Below, in pieces: positions 1 through 6,872 of a stretch of 15,762 bases of DNA. The translations under genes and the position numbers were made by a program. The notes under the pieces are model-generated. The model made no database searches and was not told the origin of the DNA. It was given only the letters and a program-made list of their open reading frames with translations. The stretch comes from Alphaproteobacteria bacterium. Lineage in GTDB: Bacteria; Pseudomonadota; Alphaproteobacteria; RF32; CAG-239. The DNA is taken from the NCBI GenBank assembly GCA_017479785.1, contig JAFVBT010000097.1, positions 1 to 15,762 of the forward strand, read 5' to 3'. How positions within the stretch are numbered: position 1 is the first letter of the stretch; each line of letters opens with the position of its first letter.

Positions 1-131
1 GCTTATTGAAGAAAATCATTTGATTTCTCTCTGCTTATAATCATTATTTTTTTAACAATGTCAACCATTTTTTTATCTTTTATTAAATTATCCGCCATAT
101 AATTCTTTAAGACATTGAAAAGAGGAACAAT

Positions 132-1007
132 ATGGTTACCGTTACCGAAAAAACAAACCTTGATACTTTTGATATAGATTTGCAACAAGGTGAAGAGATA
201 GCTCACCTGATTAATAATGAAGATAAAAAAGTTGCAACGGCAATACAAAAAATTATTCCGCAAATCGGTTTTGCCATAGAGGAAATCACTGCTCGTATGC
301 GCAAAGGCGGACGAATGGCTTATTTCGGCAGCGGCACCAGCGGACGTATCGGAATTTTGGACGCTTCTGAAATGCCCCCTACATTCGGCGTTGCGCAAAA
401 CCTTATTCAAGCTTTCATCTCCGGTGGCGATGAAGCTGTTCGCTTTGCCGTGGAAAATGCCGAGGACAGAGAAGAATTTGCCGTTGAAGACTTTGAAACA
501 TTCAACCCTCAATCAGACGATATCATTGTAGCAATTTCCGCCTCCGGAAACCCGCAATATACATACAAAGTTCTGCAGTTGGCAAAAGAAAAAAATCTTT
601 TAACGATTGCCATAACTTCAAATCCGGAAGCAAGGTTTAAGCCGTTTGCCGATATTTTCCTATGTGCCGAAGTCGGACCGGAAGCGATTGCCGGCTCTTC
701 GCGGATGAAGTCGGGAACGGCGCAAAAAATGATTTTAAACATGCTGTCCACCGGCGCCATGATTCGTTTGGGAAAAACTTATCATAATTATATGGTTGAT
801 GTGCAGATTCACAATCAGAAATTGCGTGAACGCGGCATAAGATATATTTGTGAAATTACCAAAACAGATGAAAGAACAGCCGAAAAAACGCTTCAAATTG
901 CAAAAAACGTCAAAACCGCTTGTGTGATGATCCTAAAAAAATGCAATAAAGACACAGCCGAAAAAATGCTTAAAGCAAACAACGGCATTTTACGAAAAAT
1001 CATTTAA
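132..1007 (+). CDS. murQ: N-acetylmuramic acid 6-phosphate etherase MurQ
   Basis: Cytoplasmic enzyme of cell-wall recycling that cleaves the D-lactyl ether of MurNAc-6-phosphate to give GlcNAc-6-phosphate. The 291 residues are close to the usual family length of about 300. A single SIS sugar-phosphate domain covers roughly residues 50-215. It has the phosphate-binding GSGTSGR at 66-72, DASEMPPT at 77-84 with the expected catalytic acid Glu80, NAEDRE around Glu111 (second catalytic glutamate), and the signature SSRMKSGTAQK at 189-199. The C-terminal helical part matches the family end. The ATG is chosen because AGAGGA lies 5 bases upstream (121-126). A TATAAT-like hexamer sits at 36-41 without a well-spaced -35, so I do not call a promoter. 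The usual partner AnmK is not in the window. Its stop codon overlaps the convergent comF-like stop within the palindrome TTAA. Confidence 0.96.
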   Translation: MVTVTEKTNLDTFDIDLQQGEEIAHLINNEDKKVATAIQKIIPQIGFAIEEITARMRKGGRMAYFGSGTSGRIGILDASEMPPTFGVAQNLIQAFISGGDEAVRFAVENAEDREEFAVEDFETFNPQSDDIIVAISASGNPQYTYKVLQLAKEKNLLTIAITSNPEARFKPFADIFLCAEVGPEAIAGSSRMKSGTAQKMILNMLSTGAMIRLGKTYHNYMVDVQIHNQKLRERGIRYICEITKTDERTAEKTLQIAKNVKTACVMILKKCNKDTAEKMLKANNGILRKII

Positions 1008-1732
1008 TTTTCCGTGCGCGCCAACGTCAAAGCATAAATTTTTGCCGCGCCCGCCTTTTTCAAAACTTTGGCACATTCTTTCAACGTTGAACCGGTTGTT
1101 TCCACGTCATCTACAAGAACAATTTTTTTGCCTCTGATTTTTTGCGGATATTTCACGGCAAATGCATGCTGCAAATTTTTGCGCCGCGCCGCACCCGTCA
1201 GTTGCACCTGCGGGATTGTATTTTGCCTGCGAATAAGCGAGGAATAATCTGCCGGAATCGCCGCACGCAAAGACAAATATTTCACCAATATTGCCGACTG
1301 ATTATAGCGACGTTTCAGCAAACGCAACCAATGAACCGGCACTGGTATAATTACATCTGGATTTTCCGGCCAAATATCTCTTCCGGCACCATAAAGGATA
1401 TTAGCCAGTGTTTCGGCGGCGAAAGTTTTATCCTTAAACTTAAAATCCAAAATCAGCTTTTTAGATTCTTCGTCATACAAAAATGCCGAGCGGCGCATAG
1501 CAAACAGAGGCCTCTTTTCTTTAACGCACGCACCGCATAAATGTTTAATGCCTGATTTTAAGTGCATTTCATCGGCAAACGGTCTGCCGCACCTATAACA
1601 CAACGGATCACTGATAAAAGATATTTGTTTAAAGCAATCGGCACACAACCCGTTCTGCACGGCCAAAACCTTACCGCATTTCAAGCATCGCGGCGGCAAA
1701 ATCATATTAATAAAATTTCTAAATACGCCCAT
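1004..1732 (-). CDS. ComF-family phosphoribosyltransferase-like protein
   Basis: ComF/GntX-type protein of 242 residues. Some relatives support DNA uptake, but the molecular role of most is unsettled. The N-terminus has a double zinc-ribbon pattern (CLKC and CADC, then CYRC and CGAC). The C-terminal half is a type I phosphoribosyltransferase fold, with the PRPP-binding loop IVLVDDVETTGST near the end and PVPVHWLRLLKRRYNQS in the middle, as is typical. The frame can be extended to a GTG at 1771, but I chose the ATG at 1730-1732. It gives the standard short lead into the MILPPRCLKCG motif and lies one base after the sucD-like stop codon (TAA, A, ATG), which suggests translational coupling. It has no good Shine-Dalgarno of its own. 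It is the last gene of the minus-strand suf operon; the position there suggests co-transcription but does not reveal a function. Confidence 0.9.
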   Translation of the reverse strand: MGVFRNFINMILPPRCLKCGKVLAVQNGLCADCFKQISFISDPLCYRCGRPFADEMHLKSGIKHLCGACVKEKRPLFAMRRSAFLYDEESKKLILDFKFKDKTFAAETLANILYGAGRDIWPENPDVIIPVPVHWLRLLKRRYNQSAILVKYLSLRAAIPADYSSLIRRQNTIPQVQLTGAARRKNLQHAFAVKYPQKIRGKKIVLVDDVETTGSTLKECAKVLKKAGAAKIYALTLARTEN

Positions 1733-1733
1733 T

Positions 1734-2606
1734 TTAAAGCTGTAAATCCGCCAAAATTTGATGCACTTCACTCATACTGTCAACAATTACCATACCGGAA
1801 TCGTGCATTATTTTCTTTTTATCGGCCACCGTAACACGCCCGTGCGTCACAATATCCGACGCATAACCCATTGTATAACCATACGGCAATGCTTCACCGG
1901 CAATAAAAGCAACCACCGGTTTTTTATGCGGTAAATCGGCATAATATTCCGCCGCCATCTGTTCATAAGAACTGTTAGCCTTACCGACCAAAACCACTGC
2001 CGCTGTTTCATCGTCATCCATAAAGCGTTTTAAAAGTTCACGATAATCCGTGCCGATAATCATATCGTCACCCAAACCGATAACGGTTGATTGCCCCAAA
2101 TTCACCTTATTTGTTTCCAAAACCGCCTCATAAGTCAATGTTGAAGCACGAGACAGAATTCCGATTCTGCCCTTATGATGAATATTCTCCGGAAAGATAC
2201 CGAGCCGAGCCTCATCCGGTGTAATCAACCCCGGTGTGTTCGGCCCAATCATCAAAGTCTTTGAACCTTTCAGCATAGCTTTAATTTCCAACATATCGTG
2301 TACCGGAACACCGTCGGCAATTGAAACAATCAGCGGAACTTCGGCTTCCACTGCCTCGCGTACGGCAAATTTTACGGCCTGTGCCGGCACAAACAAAACA
2401 CTCGCATCAAATTTACAGGCACGCTGTGCTTCCGCAACCGTGTTAAATACCGGAACGCCTAAATGCGTTTCACCGCCGTGCTTCGGCGAAGTTCCACACA
2501 CAACTTTAGTACCGCCCTGTATAGATTTTTTTACATGGAAAGCCGCTTGTGTACCGGTAATTCCCTGAATTAAAACGCGTGTATTTTTATCGGCTAAAAC
2601 AGACAT
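1734..2606 (-). CDS. Succinyl-CoA synthetase alpha-subunit-like protein lacking the catalytic histidine
   Basis: This 290-residue protein aligns along its whole length with succinyl-CoA ligase alpha (SucD, about 289). It has the N-terminal CoA-binding Rossmann domain (GITGTQAAFH at 15-24, HGGETHLG at 43-50, VPVFNTV), GPNTPGLITP at 121-130 and SRASTLTYEA at 152-161. In E. coli SucD the essential phosphohistidine lies in an MGHAG motif; here the motif reads MGYAS and the position is Tyr248 (codon 1863-1865). The glutamate that supports the histidine (in MIGEIGG) is Lys209 (codon 1980-1982). The glycine-rich GIGGDPIPG has become GLGDDMIIG, and the invariant SRSGT is SRAST. Other parts, including most of the CoA-binding half, remain well preserved and there is no frameshift. 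It overlaps the sucC-like stop by one base (TGATG). The family assignment is firm. Loss of classical ligase activity is inferred. A regulatory, scaffold or altered-substrate role is possible but unknown. Confidence 0.9.
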   Translation of the reverse strand: MSVLADKNTRVLIQGITGTQAAFHVKKSIQGGTKVVCGTSPKHGGETHLGVPVFNTVAEAQRACKFDASVLFVPAQAVKFAVREAVEAEVPLIVSIADGVPVHDMLEIKAMLKGSKTLMIGPNTPGLITPDEARLGIFPENIHHKGRIGILSRASTLTYEAVLETNKVNLGQSTVIGLGDDMIIGTDYRELLKRFMDDDETAAVVLVGKANSSYEQMAAEYYADLPHKKPVVAFIAGEALPYGYTMGYASDIVTHGRVTVADKKKIMHDSGMVIVDSMSEVHQILADLQL

Positions 2607-3811
2607 CAGGCATTTACCTCCATCTGCGTCACAAGCTTATCAACCGCTTCATTCATATCTTCGGCAAACATAATCTGTAAATTAGATTCTTCCAAAATTG
2701 CCCGCGCCATATCCTTGTTTGTGCCCTCAAAACGCACAATCAGCGGCATATTTAAGCCCACATCTTGCGACGCACTCAATATACCGTCTGCCACCAAATT
2801 ACAGCGCAAAAAGCCGCCTAACACATTTATAACTATACCTTCAACACGCGGATTTGTCATAATCAGCTTAATGCCATCGGCTATCTTATCTTTATCAACG
2901 CCTCCCTTAACATTCAAGGCGCACGCCGGACTGTACCCTTTTGCCTTAATAATATCCATTGCCTCCAGAGCCAATCCGTCTCCGTTGACAATACAACCTA
3001 TTGTACCCTCTTCAAATTCGTGATAATGAAAACCGCTGCGATATGCTCTTAATTCGCGTGCATCATCTTCATAATCATCATGCATCCGCACAATATCCGG
3101 ATGTCTGAACAATGCATTATCATCAAAATTTATCTTGGCATCTAAGGCTATCAGCTTTTTATCCGGCAATATACCGACCGGATTAATTTCAATCATCTGT
3201 GCATCAAGATTTACAAATGTGAACAGCAGTTTACCCAAAAAATCATGAAAACTCTGCAGGTATTTTTTATCAAGCATCAGAAAATCCAAAATCTGCATAA
3301 TTTGCGCATCACTGATGGCTGCATCAAACTTTAACGGAACTCTCAGAATTTTGTCTTTCTGAAAATCTGCAACCCGAACAATACTTTCATTGATTACATC
3401 GGAAATCAAAAGTGTTATGGAAGATATTGCGCTGTCAATAATCATACCCGCATAAAACAAATGTTTTACCGTTTCAAACTTTTCTACATAAACTTTGGAG
3501 ACCAAACGCCCTTTGGCATCCGTCTGCTCGGTGACAAGCGTGTTATTAAGCATCTGTGCCGCTTCATACGGCACGTTTTTAATTTGTGTAACCTTGCGAA
3601 CACCACCCTTGCGACCGGCTTCATGCTCCAGAAAATGTCCTTCGGCACGTGCTCCTGCCTGAATTTGCGCCTTAAGCATCCACGGACCGCGTGAGGAAAG
3701 CTTTTGTGCCACGCGCTTGGCCTCGGCCGGGGTATAGGCAATACCACCCTCAGGCACATTAATACCATACTGAGCTAAAACTTTTTTTGCCTGATATTCG
3801 TGAATATTCAT
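2606..3811 (-). CDS. Succinyl-CoA synthetase beta-subunit-like protein with altered ATP-grasp loops
   Basis: At 401 residues it has the two-domain layout of SucC: an ATP-grasp domain (about 1-240) and a C-terminal ligase domain (about 265-400). It begins with the family signature MNIHEYQAKKVL and has the insertion HFLEHEAGRKGGVR seen in alphaproteobacterial SucC. The Mg-binding and histidine-contacting part is retained: MIEINP with Glu208 and Asn210, and LDAK with Asp224. The nucleotide loop normally reading HAGGRGKG is QAGARAEG (51-58), so His, one Gly and the Lys are changed. In the ligase domain NGAGLAM is NGDGLAL and LDVGGGA is LNVKGGV. The GGxxIE-type strand around 135-150 is not recognisable. 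Malate-CoA ligase beta is a related alternative, but it too keeps these loops. The ATG follows GAGGA, and only two bases separate it from the sufE stop. It probably forms a heteromer with the sucD-like product. The substrate is unknown. Confidence 0.9.
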   Translation of the reverse strand: MNIHEYQAKKVLAQYGINVPEGGIAYTPAEAKRVAQKLSSRGPWMLKAQIQAGARAEGHFLEHEAGRKGGVRKVTQIKNVPYEAAQMLNNTLVTEQTDAKGRLVSKVYVEKFETVKHLFYAGMIIDSAISSITLLISDVINESIVRVADFQKDKILRVPLKFDAAISDAQIMQILDFLMLDKKYLQSFHDFLGKLLFTFVNLDAQMIEINPVGILPDKKLIALDAKINFDDNALFRHPDIVRMHDDYEDDARELRAYRSGFHYHEFEEGTIGCIVNGDGLALEAMDIIKAKGYSPACALNVKGGVDKDKIADGIKLIMTNPRVEGIVINVLGGFLRCNLVADGILSASQDVGLNMPLIVRFEGTNKDMARAILEESNLQIMFAEDMNEAVDKLVTQMEVNA

Positions 3812-3813
3812 CG

Positions 3814-4221
3814 TCAGTCCTCAAAAGCGTCAGCATACTCTCTGATTTTAGCAACCATAGACATCATACCGTTACGCCGACTCGGTGTAAGATTTTCTTC
3901 CAATCCGAGTGTAGCAAAAATTTTCATAACATCAACTGTTTTTATCTCTTGCGGTGTTTTGTCATTATAAATCAGCAAAACAATCGCAATAATTCCCTTA
4001 ACCAAAATTGCATCGCTGTCACCGCGAAAATGGATAAGTCCATTGGTAAAACTCGGCACCAACCAAACTTGTGACTGACAGCCTTTAACTTTCCATTCTT
4101 CCGTTTTATATTGCTCATCTAACGGCTCCAATTGACGCCCCAAATCAATCACATATTGATATTTTTCTTCCCAACCGTCAAAAAAAGCAAAATTATCCGT
4201 CAGTTCCTGCAAATCCATCAT
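3814..4221 (-). CDS. sufE: Cysteine desulfuration protein SufE
   Basis: Cytoplasmic sulfur acceptor that takes the persulfide from SufS and passes it to the Fe-S scaffold. Its 135 residues match the usual family length of about 140. The active-site cysteine is Cys48 in the conserved VKGCQSQVW motif. The helical C-terminus with LGLEENLTPSRRNG (about 105-118) is also characteristic. There are two adjacent ATGs. The first (4219-4221) has GGAG six or so bases upstream and overlaps the sufT stop by four bases (ATGA), so I use it. It lies directly between sufT and the sucC-like gene in one tight operon, and its partner SufS is the first gene of that operon. Confidence 0.95.
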   Translation of the reverse strand: MMDLQELTDNFAFFDGWEEKYQYVIDLGRQLEPLDEQYKTEEWKVKGCQSQVWLVPSFTNGLIHFRGDSDAILVKGIIAIVLLIYNDKTPQEIKTVDVMKIFATLGLEENLTPSRRNGMMSMVAKIREYADAFED

Positions 4222-4697
4222 AACAACTCCAACATTTCTTTAGCTTCATCGGTCATTTTATCAGGTGTCCACACCGGATCCCAAACCAATTTTACTTCAA
4301 CTTTACCAACCCCTGCCGTTGCGGCTGCCACATCGGCAACTTGTTGAGGCAAAACACCGGCAATCGGACACGTCGGTGCTGTCAGTGTCATATCAATAAA
4401 CAAATCCCCGTTATCGGTTTGGTTGATTTTATATATCAGACCCATATCATAAACATTTATCGGAATTTCCGGATCGCATACCGTGCGAATGCTTTCCACA
4501 ATATCAAACATTTTGGCTTTTTGAACATCGGCTGTCAAAGGTTCACCGGCATATGCCGTAAAATCAACAAGAGTTGTACCGTCCGATTGTTCATCTTCAG
4601 CCATGGCCATAGCTTGTAACAATCGGCTTTCGGTGGCACCGACGGTTTCAGCTTGCGTTTGCATTTCTTCTTTTGCTTCTTCTTTGGTATCTTTCAT
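4218..4697 (-). CDS. sufT: SufT / MIP18-family (DUF59) Fe-S assembly protein
   Basis: Accessory factor for Fe-S cluster maturation, related to eukaryotic MIP18/CIA2 and to PaaD. The DUF59 domain fills the C-terminal 95 residues or so. It has the family pattern DPEIPINVYDMGLIY at about 75-89, TAPTCPIAG with the conserved cysteine near residue 110, and the SufT-type end VWDPVWTPDKMTDEAK. The first 60 or so residues form an acidic, Gln/Glu/Ala-rich low-complexity extension. Internal Met residues at 12, 30 and 32 could be alternative starts, but the ATG at 4695-4697 overlaps the sufS stop by one base (TGATG), which favours the full length. Its place between sufS and sufE supports the Suf assignment over phenylacetate degradation (PaaD), since no paa genes are present. 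Confidence 0.92.
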   Translation of the reverse strand: MKDTKEEAKEEMQTQAETVGATESRLLQAMAMAEDEQSDGTTLVDFTAYAGEPLTADVQKAKMFDIVESIRTVCDPEIPINVYDMGLIYKINQTDNGDLFIDMTLTAPTCPIAGVLPQQVADVAAATAGVGKVEVKLVWDPVWTPDKMTDEAKEMLELL

Positions 4698-5920
4698 CAG
4701 TTTTCTCTAAAAAATTTTTCTGCCTTAATCAAAGCGGCAAATAAAGTATCAATGTCTTCCTTTGCGGTATATAATCCCAACGACGCACGTGCCAACGACG
4801 TATAACCCATGCGATTTACAATCGGTTGAGCGCAGTGATGACCGGTCCGAACGGCAACATTTTCTTTATTTAACACAAATGCCAGATCTTGCGGATGAAT
4901 ACCTTTAACATCAAAACTGAAAACACCTCCGCGATTTTTCGCCGTGCCGACAATTTGCAAATTCGGCACTTGTGCCAAAAGATTAAGCGTATATGCCGTT
5001 AACTCGTTTTCATGTGCCGCCAAATTATCAAACCCGATATTTTGCATATATTTCAAACCTTCCGCCATCCCGATGGCCTGCACAGAAGCTGCCGTGCCGG
5101 CTTCAAAACGTGCCGGAATATCGGCAAAAGTTGTTTTTGCAAAAGTCACATTATCAATCATATCACCGCCAAACTGATAGGGCGGCATTTCGCGTAAAAT
5201 TTCGGCTTTGCCGTACAGAACGCCTATCCCCGTCGGGCCGTATGTTTTATGACCGGAAAACGCCAAAAAATCGCAATTCCACGCTTTTACATCAACCGGA
5301 TAATGTGCCGCAAACTGACACGCATCAACCAACACAATTGCACCTGCATCGTGCGCTTTTTGCACAATTTGTTTTATCGGAAATATTGTCCCCAAAACAT
5401 TTGACATTGCCGTGACGGCAACTAATTTTGTTTTGTCGTTCAATTCCTTTACAAAATTTTCTTCAACGAAATCGCCTTCATCAGACACCGCAAAAACCTT
5501 GAGTTTAGCACCGGTTACTTCACAAATATGTTGCCATGGCACCAAGTTTGCATGGTGTTCGGCTTCTGAAATCAAAACCTCATCACCGGCATGCAAATAT
5601 TTTGCACCCCATGTTGCTGCCACCAAATTAATTGATTCCGTTGCATTACGTGTAAAAACAATTTCTTTCGCCGATTCGGCATTAATAAATTTTTGCACGG
5701 CATGCCTTGCATCTTCAAACGCCGTCGTAATTTGTTCGGCAAAAAAATAAGAACCGCGATGCGGATTCGCATAGGCTTTGGTATAAACCTCATACATCTT
5801 ATCAAGCACAACCATCGGTTTTTGCGCCGATGCCGCCGTATCAAGAAAAGCCACCGGTCTGTCGTTCACTTTTTCCGCCAAAATGGGAAAATCATTCCTT
5901 ATTTGATAAACATCATACAT
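4697..5920 (-). CDS. sufS: Cysteine desulfurase SufS
   Basis: PLP enzyme that removes sulfur from L-cysteine and holds it as a persulfide for SufE. The 407 residues are normal for group II desulfurases. The PLP lysine is Lys225 in FSGHKTYGPTG. The PLP-stacking histidine is His122 in EAEHHANLVPW. The persulfide-forming cysteine is Cys363 in RTGHHCAQP, and the typical dimer loop FEAGTAA is at 272-278. The start ATG is preceded by AAGGT. It is the first gene of a six-gene minus-strand operon (sufS, sufT, sufE, sucC-like, sucD-like, comF-like). The scaffold genes sufBCD, often next to sufS, are absent here because rpsD lies upstream, so they must be elsewhere or replaced. No Fur, IscR or RirA box was recognised upstream. 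Confidence 0.97.
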   Translation of the reverse strand: MYDVYQIRNDFPILAEKVNDRPVAFLDTAASAQKPMVVLDKMYEVYTKAYANPHRGSYFFAEQITTAFEDARHAVQKFINAESAKEIVFTRNATESINLVAATWGAKYLHAGDEVLISEAEHHANLVPWQHICEVTGAKLKVFAVSDEGDFVEENFVKELNDKTKLVAVTAMSNVLGTIFPIKQIVQKAHDAGAIVLVDACQFAAHYPVDVKAWNCDFLAFSGHKTYGPTGIGVLYGKAEILREMPPYQFGGDMIDNVTFAKTTFADIPARFEAGTAASVQAIGMAEGLKYMQNIGFDNLAAHENELTAYTLNLLAQVPNLQIVGTAKNRGGVFSFDVKGIHPQDLAFVLNKENVAVRTGHHCAQPIVNRMGYTSLARASLGLYTAKEDIDTLFAALIKAEKFFREN

Positions 5921-5938
5921 TGCATTACCTTTTTTTCT

Positions 5939-5967
5939 TATTTAGCGCAACGATATTTATTTTTCAA
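5939..5967 (-). promoter_or_regulatory. Candidate promoter of the suf operon
   Basis: On the minus strand TTGAAA (5967-5962) is followed after 17 bases by the weaker -10 TAAATA (5944-5939). It lies just past the rpsD terminator and ends 19 bases before the sufS ATG, so the leader would be short. The -35 and spacing are good and the -10 is poor. Confidence 0.4.
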
Positions 5968-5975
5968 GCACAATA

Positions 5976-5996
5976 TAAAAAGAGGACTTTCCCTCT
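5976..5996 (-). terminator. Rho-independent terminator after rpsD
   Basis: Read on the minus strand, AGAGG (5996-5992) pairs with CCTCT (5985-5981) around a six-base loop, then comes TTTTATA. A second AGAGGA on the same strand at 6027-6022 could compete for the same CCTCT arm, which would give two alternative hairpins. It lies 57 or so bases past the rpsD stop and separates rpsD from sufS. Confidence 0.65.
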
Positions 5997-6052
5997 GCCT
6001 AAACAGACCATAAAGGAAAAATCCTCTGAAACATATTGCAAAAATCTGAAGA

Positions 6053-6667
6053 TTAACGAGAGTAGTATTCAATAACCAGATTCGGTTCCATAACAGCAGC
6101 GTAAGGAACATCTTCAAACTTAGGAACAAACGTATATTTGGCAGATTTTTTCTTTGTATCTACTTCCAAATAAGACGGACATTCACGTGTTTGCGATTCA
6201 ATGGCTGACATAACAATGGCCAAATCTTTAGATTTTTCACGAACTTCAATAACATCACCGGCTCTGACAATGTAAGAAGGAATATTCACCTATTTGCCGT
6301 TAACCGTTACATGACCATGGTTAACAAATTGACGAGCGGCAAAAACCGTCGGAACAAACTTAGATTTATAAACCAAGTTATCCAAACGAGATTCCAACAA
6401 ACCGATTAAGTTTTCGGCGGCATCGCCCGAGCGACGGATAGCTTCGGCATAATACTTTCTGAATTGCTTTTCAGAGATATTGCCGTAATAAACTTTCAAC
6501 TTTTGCTTAGCAATTAATTGTTGACCATAGTCGGTAACTTTGGCTTTTCTTTGACCGTGTTGTCCCGGACGATATGATCTTTTATTATACGGGCTGTTAG
6601 CCTCACCCCACAGGTTATCACCGTAACGGCGGCTGTTCTTCTTTTTAGCAGCAACTATACTTTTCAT
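6053..6667 (-). CDS. rpsD: 30S ribosomal protein S4, interrupted by an in-frame TAG
   Basis: Primary 16S rRNA-binding protein of the small subunit, important for assembly and decoding accuracy. The frame from the ATG at 6665-6667 gives 125 residues typical of alphaproteobacterial S4: YRPGQHGQR at 33-40, YYGNISEKQFRKYYAEAIR at 60-78, NLIGLLESRLDNLVY and FVPTVFAARQFVNHGHVTVNGK. Codon 126 is then TAG (6292-6290). The same frame continues at once with VNIPSYIV and runs 78 residues to the family C-terminus MEPNLVIEYYSR. Read through, the protein is 204 residues, the normal length, with no missing or extra residue except the codon that is usually Arg or Lys in this motif. The break falls in the middle of the S4 RNA-binding domain. 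The 3' part could start at the GTG directly after TAG, but no Shine-Dalgarno precedes it. AAGGA precedes the main start. Sequence error, suppression or readthrough, or a true split gene are all open. Confidence 0.9.
6290..6292 (-). other. In-frame amber codon within rpsD
   Basis: On the minus strand the codons read AAC GGC AAA TAG GTG AAT ATT. A single base change could turn TAG into AAG (Lys) or CAG (Gln). The flanking frame is undisturbed, so this is a substitution-type difference and not an indel. The only other TAG in a terminal position in this window is at the end of tspO. Confidence 0.9.
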
Positions 6668-6687
6668 AAAATTTTCCTTTTCTCTTT

Positions 6688-6696
6688 ATTATTACA
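6688..6696 (-). promoter_or_regulatory. Candidate extended -10 of rpsD
   Basis: The minus strand reads TGTAATAAT, an extended -10 element (TGn followed by a hexamer matching TATAAT at five of six positions), 21 bases before the rpsD ATG. No convincing -35 is seen at 16-18 bases. The rest of the 205-base gap (6668-6872) holds the terminator of the next gene upstream and nothing else I recognise. Confidence 0.35.
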
Positions 6697-6837
6697 TTAT
6701 TGTCCCGATAGTTACAGACATAAACCTGCAACGAGATCACTTTAAAAGCAATCTGCATCCTCGGAAGTGGGCACAAGTTACTACACTTTTTTTTTATTTT
6801 CAAGCAAAAAAATTTAAAAGAAAAAAATAAACAAAGA

Positions 6838-6867
6838 AATCCGCCGAAGGTCATACTTCAGCGGATT
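6838..6867 (-). terminator. Rho-independent terminator of the 237-residue gene
   Basis: AATCCGC (6838-6844) pairs with GCGGATT (6861-6867) and, after one C-A mismatch, GAAG with CTTC, leaving a six-base loop. On the minus strand the stem is followed by a T-rich tract (TTCTTTG, then more T runs), as expected for a terminator of the gene ending at 6873. Confidence 0.75.
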
Positions 6868-6872
6868 CGCAA

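Noticed and set aside
1..40. Possible tail of an upstream + strand gene (frame ending in TAA at 38-40)
   Set aside because: Only 12 codons are visible and they match nothing recognisable.
3..512. Long minus-strand open frame opposite murQ
   Set aside because: It is antisense to a clear murQ, shows no recognisable motif, and is typical shadow coding. Similar frames opposite the suf and suc genes were also discarded.
1733..1771. GTG start extending the comF-like protein by 13 residues
   Set aside because: It has no Shine-Dalgarno, would overlap the sucD-like gene by 38 bases, and the extra residues do not match the family start.
6053..6289. The 3' part of rpsD as a separate gene starting at GTG
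   Set aside because: The residues continue S4 exactly, there is no Shine-Dalgarno, and a start in the middle of the S4 domain would not give a folded unit. It is kept as part of one interrupted rpsD.
6290..6292. Genome-wide recoding of UAG as a sense codon
   Set aside because: tspO appears to end normally at TAG after a complete family C-terminus, and one internal TAG is too little evidence. It is kept only as one hypothesis.
6668..6837. Structured RNA or ribosomal-protein leader before rpsD
   Set aside because: I looked for stems and S4-type pseudoknots and found no convincing pairing. Only an extended -10 candidate remains.
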